The notes beneath the pieces are model-generated. The model did not search any database. It was not told the origin of the DNA and was given only the letters and a program-made list of their open reading frames with translations. Position numbers and translations under genes: made by a program. A stretch of DNA of 17,418 nucleotides from CAYQAJ01 sp964415245 (GTDB lineage Bacteria > Planctomycetota > Planctomycetia > Pirellulales > Pirellulaceae), in contig CAYQAJ010000094.1 in NCBI GenBank assembly GCA_964415245.1, positions 1 to 17,418 of the forward strand, written 5' to 3'. Position 1 is the stretch's first letter; each line of letters opens with the position of its first letter. This document shows positions 13,584-17,418 of this stretch, one piece after another.

Positions 13584-14792
13584 ATGCTGCGCGTCCCGGT
13601 CGATCAGATTTATCCGGGAATGGTGCTTGCCCGCCCCATTCCCATGCCCAGCGAACCGCGCAGATTCTTTCTGCCGCGCGACAGCGAGCTCACCGCCGAC
13701 GCGATTGCCCGGCTGCGTGAGATGGGAGTGCGGGAAGTCTGGGTGCGATACCGCAGCCTGGAATTCCTGGAAGCGTTCGTCGACGAAGAGCTGGGCCAGG
13801 TGCAGCGCGAAGTGTACTCGCACGTGCGACGCGCTTTCGAGTCGATGATGCGCGACGCCGCCGCCGAGTTGGACGTGCGGCGTTTTCAGGATGCCATCAG
13901 CGCTCTGTTTGGCTTTCTCCGGGAAAACGCACAGGGCAACGTGCTGCTGCAAAAGCTCGACGCTTTTGACAACTACCTCATTTCTCATTCGGCCAACGTC
14001 TGCTATCTGTCGCTGCTGTTGGGCATGAAGCTGGATGAGTACTTCGCCAGCGAGCTTCCGTCGGAAACGAGCGACGCCAAGCGCAACCTCCAGGAGCTGG
14101 GACTGGGCTGCCTGCTGCACGACGTGGGCAAGCTCCGCGTTCCGCTTGAAGTGCTCAACAAGCCGGGTCCGCTCACCGAAGCGGAAATGGACGAGGTCAA
14201 ACTGCACACGGTCTACGGATACGAAATGGTTCGCGGCCGCGTGCCCGCCGAAGTCGAGCAGGTAGTGTTGCACCATCATCAGCGGTGGGCGGGGGGCGGA
14301 TACCCGCAGCCCGGCCGCACGCCCAGCGGTCGCGAACTGCCGGAGATGTGGGGCAACCGCATCCCCGTCGTCGCCCGCATCGCCGCCATTTGCGACGTCT
14401 ACGACGCCCTCACCAGTCGACGCTCGTATTGCGGCCCCAAGCTGCCGGTGCAGGCGCTGCACGAAATGCGGGCCTGCTGCCGCGGCTTTTTCGATCCGGT
14501 GGTCGAGCAGTGCTTTAGCGAGGTGATACCGCCGTTCCCCATCGGGCAGGTGGTGACGCTCACCGACGGCATGGAGGCGGCGGTGGTCGACTTCAATCCG
14601 CTATTCCCGACTCGCCCCAAGGTGCAGTGCATTCGCACGCCCGACGGCCTGGCGATCGACGACCCTGCGCGGGAAGAAATCGACCTGTCGATCGAGTCGC
14701 ACCTGGAGATCGTAGCGGTCGACGGCCACGACGTGCGCAAGTACTCTCAGGCGCGCTACGAACCCAGCGATCTGGCGCTGGTGTTTGCCTGA
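13584..14792 (+). CDS. HD-GYP domain protein, probable cyclic-di-GMP phosphodiesterase
   Basis: 402 residues, soluble. An N-terminal region (1-120) begins RVPVDQIYPGMVLARPI, as in many HD-GYP proteins. The HD-GYP domain runs from about 125 to 300: H135 in ISHSANVCYLSLLLG, H179-D180 and K183 in LLHDVGKLRVP, H208 in LHTVYGYEMV, a His run at 230-232, GYP at 239-241, and D271 in ICDVYDAL. The usual HHE..D becomes HHQRWA, so the Glu is Gln and the Asp is Ala. All metal-ligand His/Asp residues remain. The C-terminal domain (about 315-402, IGQVVTLTDGMEAAVVDFNP) is the small beta module often found behind HD-GYP. GAGG 11 nt upstream of the ATG is a weak ribosome site. No sensor or receiver domain is attached. 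Confidence 0.9.
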   Translation: MLRVPVDQIYPGMVLARPIPMPSEPRRFFLPRDSELTADAIARLREMGVREVWVRYRSLEFLEAFVDEELGQVQREVYSHVRRAFESMMRDAAAELDVRRFQDAISALFGFLRENAQGNVLLQKLDAFDNYLISHSANVCYLSLLLGMKLDEYFASELPSETSDAKRNLQELGLGCLLHDVGKLRVPLEVLNKPGPLTEAEMDEVKLHTVYGYEMVRGRVPAEVEQVVLHHHQRWAGGGYPQPGRTPSGRELPEMWGNRIPVVARIAAICDVYDALTSRRSYCGPKLPVQALHEMRACCRGFFDPVVEQCFSEVIPPFPIGQVVTLTDGMEAAVVDFNPLFPTRPKVQCIRTPDGLAIDDPAREEIDLSIESHLEIVAVDGHDVRKYSQARYEPSDLALVFA

Positions 14793-14806
14793 AGCTGCTG
14801 CGGTGC

Positions 14807-14891
14807 GCGAGCGTAGGGAACGCCCTCCCTGGCGTTCCCAATGCCAGGAACACGGAACGGCACAGAAGCCGTTCCCTACTCACACGCTCGC
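14807..14891. repeat. Compound inverted repeat downstream of the HD-GYP gene
   Basis: Two hairpins, GGGAACGCC-CTCCCT-GGCGTTCCC (14816-14839) and GGAACGG-CACAGAAG-CCGTTCC (14854-14875), are enclosed by outer arms GCGAGCG (14807-14813) and CGCTCGC (14885-14891). GTAGGGAACG at the left also pairs with CGTTCCCTAC at the right. It begins 14 bp after the HD-GYP stop codon. There is no T-run, so it is not a classical terminator; it looks like a second family of REP/BIME-type element and could still stabilise or end the transcript. Confidence 0.75.
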
Positions 14892-15029
14892 GGGCTTGCC
14901 TGTCTCTTTCCTTCGTACGGGCAAGGTCTTAGACTGAACTGACCGAACCGGGCCGTTCGTGCGTTCATGGAAGGACGGAGTACCCGGAGCTTGACCTTTC
15001 CTCCTCGTCGGCGTCGAGCGGTCATCGCC

Positions 15030-17418
15030 ATGAGCAGCATTTCACCACTGTCGTTCGGCTCGCACGGTAGCCGATCTCGCCTTTCCACTCCGGGGCGGCC
15101 AAAGATCGCGCCGCGTTGCCGCGCATCGGCACGTCGGGCCGTCGCGATGTGCGTCATCGCTCTTTCGATCCTGGTGCTGTTGCCCGGTTGCAGCGGTTGC
15201 CGCTCGTCGAGCCAGTCCGCGTCCCAGAACGACGTCGACAAGGACAAGGGCGCCAAGGAAGGCGATAAGGAAGACGCCAAGTCCGACTTCGACATGATGC
15301 CTCTCAAGGCGCTGCCGACGGAAGAGGAGCAGACGCTCAACCTGGCCAAGCCGGGTCACTGGGCCACCGCCGTCCAGCCGATGCGAGCCAACAACTTCGA
15401 CTTTCAAGCCGAATGGAAAACCACCGCCGTCGACCGCGAGGGAAAAGGGCTGGTGATCGAGAACACCCCCTTCTACTTGACCGCGTCGCGGCCGGCCGCT
15501 TTGCCCAAGGGGCAGCTCAAGCACTTGGAGACGATTTGCTTTTTCCCCCGCGTGTGGAGCGGCCAGCGGCGGCAGGTGTTCGTGGAAAGCGACCTCCGTG
15601 CCCGCAACGGCGGCCGGCAGTTGGCCTCGGAACAACAAGGCATGACCTCCATGCCCGACTACGAGTACCACATGGTGGTGCTGGCAAAAGAGCCCGACCG
15701 CTACGGGTTTTTGAAGCGGCTCGACTCGGTAGTTCCTCCCTATGCGTCGCTGCTCGAGGTGCAGCCGATGACCTATTACCGGGTTTCGCTTCCGCGGATG
15801 GAAGGCTACGTGCCGCTCCCCTCGCACGCGCTCACGTGGACTTCCATCGCCTACATCATCTGGGACGACGCCGATCCCCTGCAGCTCACCGGCCAGCAGC
15901 AGCAGGCGATGCTCGATTGGCTGCACTTCGGCGGACAGCTCATCGTCAGCGGTCCCAATTCGCTCGACACGTTGCGGGCAAGCTTCCTGGGGTCGTATCT
16001 CCCCGCTACGGCTGCCAAGGCGCTGCCGCTGGAACAGTCGGCGTTCGACGTGCTGAATGCCAACTGGTCAATTCACGCCACGCTGCAAGGGCGACGTTTG
16101 CTGGAAGTCGTCCCCGAGAAGCCGCCCCTGGGAGTCGAGCTGCAACTGACCGACGCCCCCGAAGCGCAATTTCTCCCCGGAACCGGCCGCCTGGCGGCGG
16201 AATGTCGCACCGGGCGGGGCCGCGTGGTGGTGACCGCTTTCTCGGTGGCCGACCGGCAGGTGCTCAACTGGCCCAATTACGACAGCTTCTTCAACGCCTG
16301 CCTGCTGCGGCGGCCGGCGCGCCGATTCGAAAACAGCGACGAAGGCCCGCTCGTTGCGTGGGCCCGGTATCGGCATCTCTTGAAAGACTCCCGACTCTCG
16401 ACGGCCGTGCGGTATTTCAGTCGCGATATCGGTAGTGTTTCGGGCGGCAGCGGCCAGTACCGCACCGCTCCGTGGAGCGACGAGGCCCCGCCGCGCCGCG
16501 CCGAAGCGTTCGACGGGTTCGACGACTCCTTTTCCGATCCGTTCGCGGAACCCGGGGAGCCGACGCAGCTCAAGGACGAGGAACTGCACCCTTCGGACAG
16601 CCCCTGGCGGTTCGGTGGCGTCCATGCCTGGCCGCAATCGGGTTCCGCCGGCTGGAACGACGCCAGTGCCGCCGCCGACGCCGCACGCGGTTCGCTCCGC
16701 CAGGCCGCCGGCATCAGCGTGCCCAAGGCCGAGCTCGTGCTGTGGGTGTTGGCGGGCTACCTGGCTCTGTTGGTGCCGGTCAACTGGGCCGTGTTCCGCG
16801 CCATCGGCCGCGTCGAGTGGGCGTGGATCGCCGCGCCGATTATCGCGCTTGCCGGGGCGGGCACCGTCATCCACTTTGCCCAGCTCGATATCGGTTTCGC
16901 CCGCAGCCGCACCGAGGTCGCCGTGCTCGAAGCATACGGCGGGTACAGCCGCGGCCACCTCACGCGCTACACCGCACTGTACACTTCGCTTTCGACCACC
17001 TATCAGGTGCAGTTCGACGAGCCGTCGGCCCTGGCCCAGCCGTTCACGGCCAATCTGCATGACGAGCGGCGCCAGTTCGACACGCCCACGGCGGTCAACT
17101 TTCGCATGGAGGATGGCATAAGCCTGTCGGGCCTGAAGGTGGCGTCGAACTCCACCAGCCTGCTCCACTGCGAGCAGATGTACGACATGCAGGGCAGCTT
17201 GCAGCTCGTCGGCGACGACGCACAGGGGTATCGCGTGCAAAACAACACGCACCTGTTGCTGCGCGACACCGTCGTGCTGCGGCGGATGGGTGGCGCGGGC
17301 GTGTACGCCGCGCACGTCGGCGATCTACCGCCGGGAACCGACGCCGTGCTGCGTTTTTCGCCCCCGGGCGCGGGGCGCGACGAAGGCGCGTGGTCGGGCG
17401 CTTCCGGCGAACAGGCCG
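15030..17418 (+). CDS. Large membrane-anchored protein of unrecognised family, incomplete at the right edge
   Basis: At least 796 residues in one open frame reaching the window end. The N-terminus is Arg/Ser-rich and leads into CVIALSILVLLPGCSGC, which looks like a lipoprotein-type export signal (LPGC), followed by a charged Lys/Asp/Glu linker. A region near 268-311 (ALTWTSIAYIIWDD...WLHFGGQLIVSGP) resembles the glutamine-amidotransferase-like fold seen in large bacterial membrane proteins, without catalytic residues that I can assign. Two membrane segments lie at about 567-591 and 595-617 (VLWVLAGYLALLVPVNW; IAAPIIALAGAGTVI), joined by a short loop RAIGRVEW, then a probable beta-rich domain. 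Starts at 14967 and 15147 are in frame; 15147 would give a signal with no basic n-region. Function unknown; I do not assign a family name. Confidence 0.8.
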   Translation, partial: MSSISPLSFGSHGSRSRLSTPGRPKIAPRCRASARRAVAMCVIALSILVLLPGCSGCRSSSQSASQNDVDKDKGAKEGDKEDAKSDFDMMPLKALPTEEEQTLNLAKPGHWATAVQPMRANNFDFQAEWKTTAVDREGKGLVIENTPFYLTASRPAALPKGQLKHLETICFFPRVWSGQRRQVFVESDLRARNGGRQLASEQQGMTSMPDYEYHMVVLAKEPDRYGFLKRLDSVVPPYASLLEVQPMTYYRVSLPRMEGYVPLPSHALTWTSIAYIIWDDADPLQLTGQQQQAMLDWLHFGGQLIVSGPNSLDTLRASFLGSYLPATAAKALPLEQSAFDVLNANWSIHATLQGRRLLEVVPEKPPLGVELQLTDAPEAQFLPGTGRLAAECRTGRGRVVVTAFSVADRQVLNWPNYDSFFNACLLRRPARRFENSDEGPLVAWARYRHLLKDSRLSTAVRYFSRDIGSVSGGSGQYRTAPWSDEAPPRRAEAFDGFDDSFSDPFAEPGEPTQLKDEELHPSDSPWRFGGVHAWPQSGSAGWNDASAAADAARGSLRQAAGISVPKAELVLWVLAGYLALLVPVNWAVFRAIGRVEWAWIAAPIIALAGAGTVIHFAQLDIGFARSRTEVAVLEAYGGYSRGHLTRYTALYTSLSTTYQVQFDEPSALAQPFTANLHDERRQFDTPTAVNFRMEDGISLSGLKVASNSTSLLHCEQMYDMQGSLQLVGDDAQGYRVQNNTHLLLRDTVVLRRMGGAGVYAAHVGDLPPGTDAVLRFSPPGAGRDEGAWSGASGEQA

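Noticed and set aside
13437..14462. Minus-strand frame opposite the HD-GYP gene
   Set aside because: Shadow frame; the plus strand carries all HD-GYP motifs in order.
16068..17315. Minus-strand frame opposite the right-edge membrane protein
   Set aside because: The plus frame is continuous from 15030 to the window end with a signal and membrane segments; the minus frame shows none.

Overview
The window reads like part of a GC-rich planctomycete chromosome, most likely Pirellulales-like. This is an inference from gene flavour: a metal-efflux adaptor with CxEHGV...CxxC motifs behind a long polar N-terminus, a REP-type transposase with palindrome pairs, and AATGACCAAT-type intergenic repeats. 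No rRNA, tRNA or phylogenetic marker was examined that could prove it.

Left part (1-7160, all minus strand): a divalent-metal efflux region. In transcription order it holds a P1B-type Zn/Cd/Pb ATPase (7023-4720), an isochorismatase-fold hydrolase tightly behind it (4672-4088), and then a second unit with its own candidate promoter/operator. That unit is a small Cys/His-rich exported protein (3915-3514), an RND periplasmic adaptor (3312-1558) and the N-terminal 477 residues of a CzcA-type RND pump (1432 to beyond the window start). The ATPase would move metal from cytoplasm to periplasm and the RND pump would expel it from the cell. No outer-membrane factor and no metal-sensing regulator is visible.

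Middle part (7273-10340): hslV and hslU overlap on the plus strand and form an ATP-dependent protease. An intergenic palindromic element (9188-9352) begins on the last base of the hslU stop codon. An ArsM-type methyltransferase with the three family cysteines and a CC...CC tail is encoded on the minus strand (10340-9390).

Mobile part (10450-11365): a REP-associated tyrosine transposase (RAYT) lies between two pairs of inverted 28-bp hairpin repeats, a textbook RAYT/REP arrangement.

Right part (11498-17418, plus strand): an XdhC-type factor and a MocA-type nucleotidyltransferase form a pair for maturation of a molybdenum hydroxylase that is not in the window. A 32-bp tandem repeat starts at the mocA stop. 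An HD-GYP signalling protein follows, then a compound hairpin, then a large membrane-anchored protein of unrecognised family that runs off the right edge.

The two edge genes (1-1432 minus and 15030-17418 plus) are incomplete. The most notable structures outside genes are the RAYT with its REP pairs, the 31-bp-arm palindrome after hslU, the heptamer array between the RND adaptor and pump genes, the 32-bp tandem repeat, and the palindrome over the -10 box of the efflux operon. I did not find a convincing wholly new system. The best candidate for something undescribed is the small Cys-rich exported protein coupled to a metal adaptor that carries a duplicated Cys motif.
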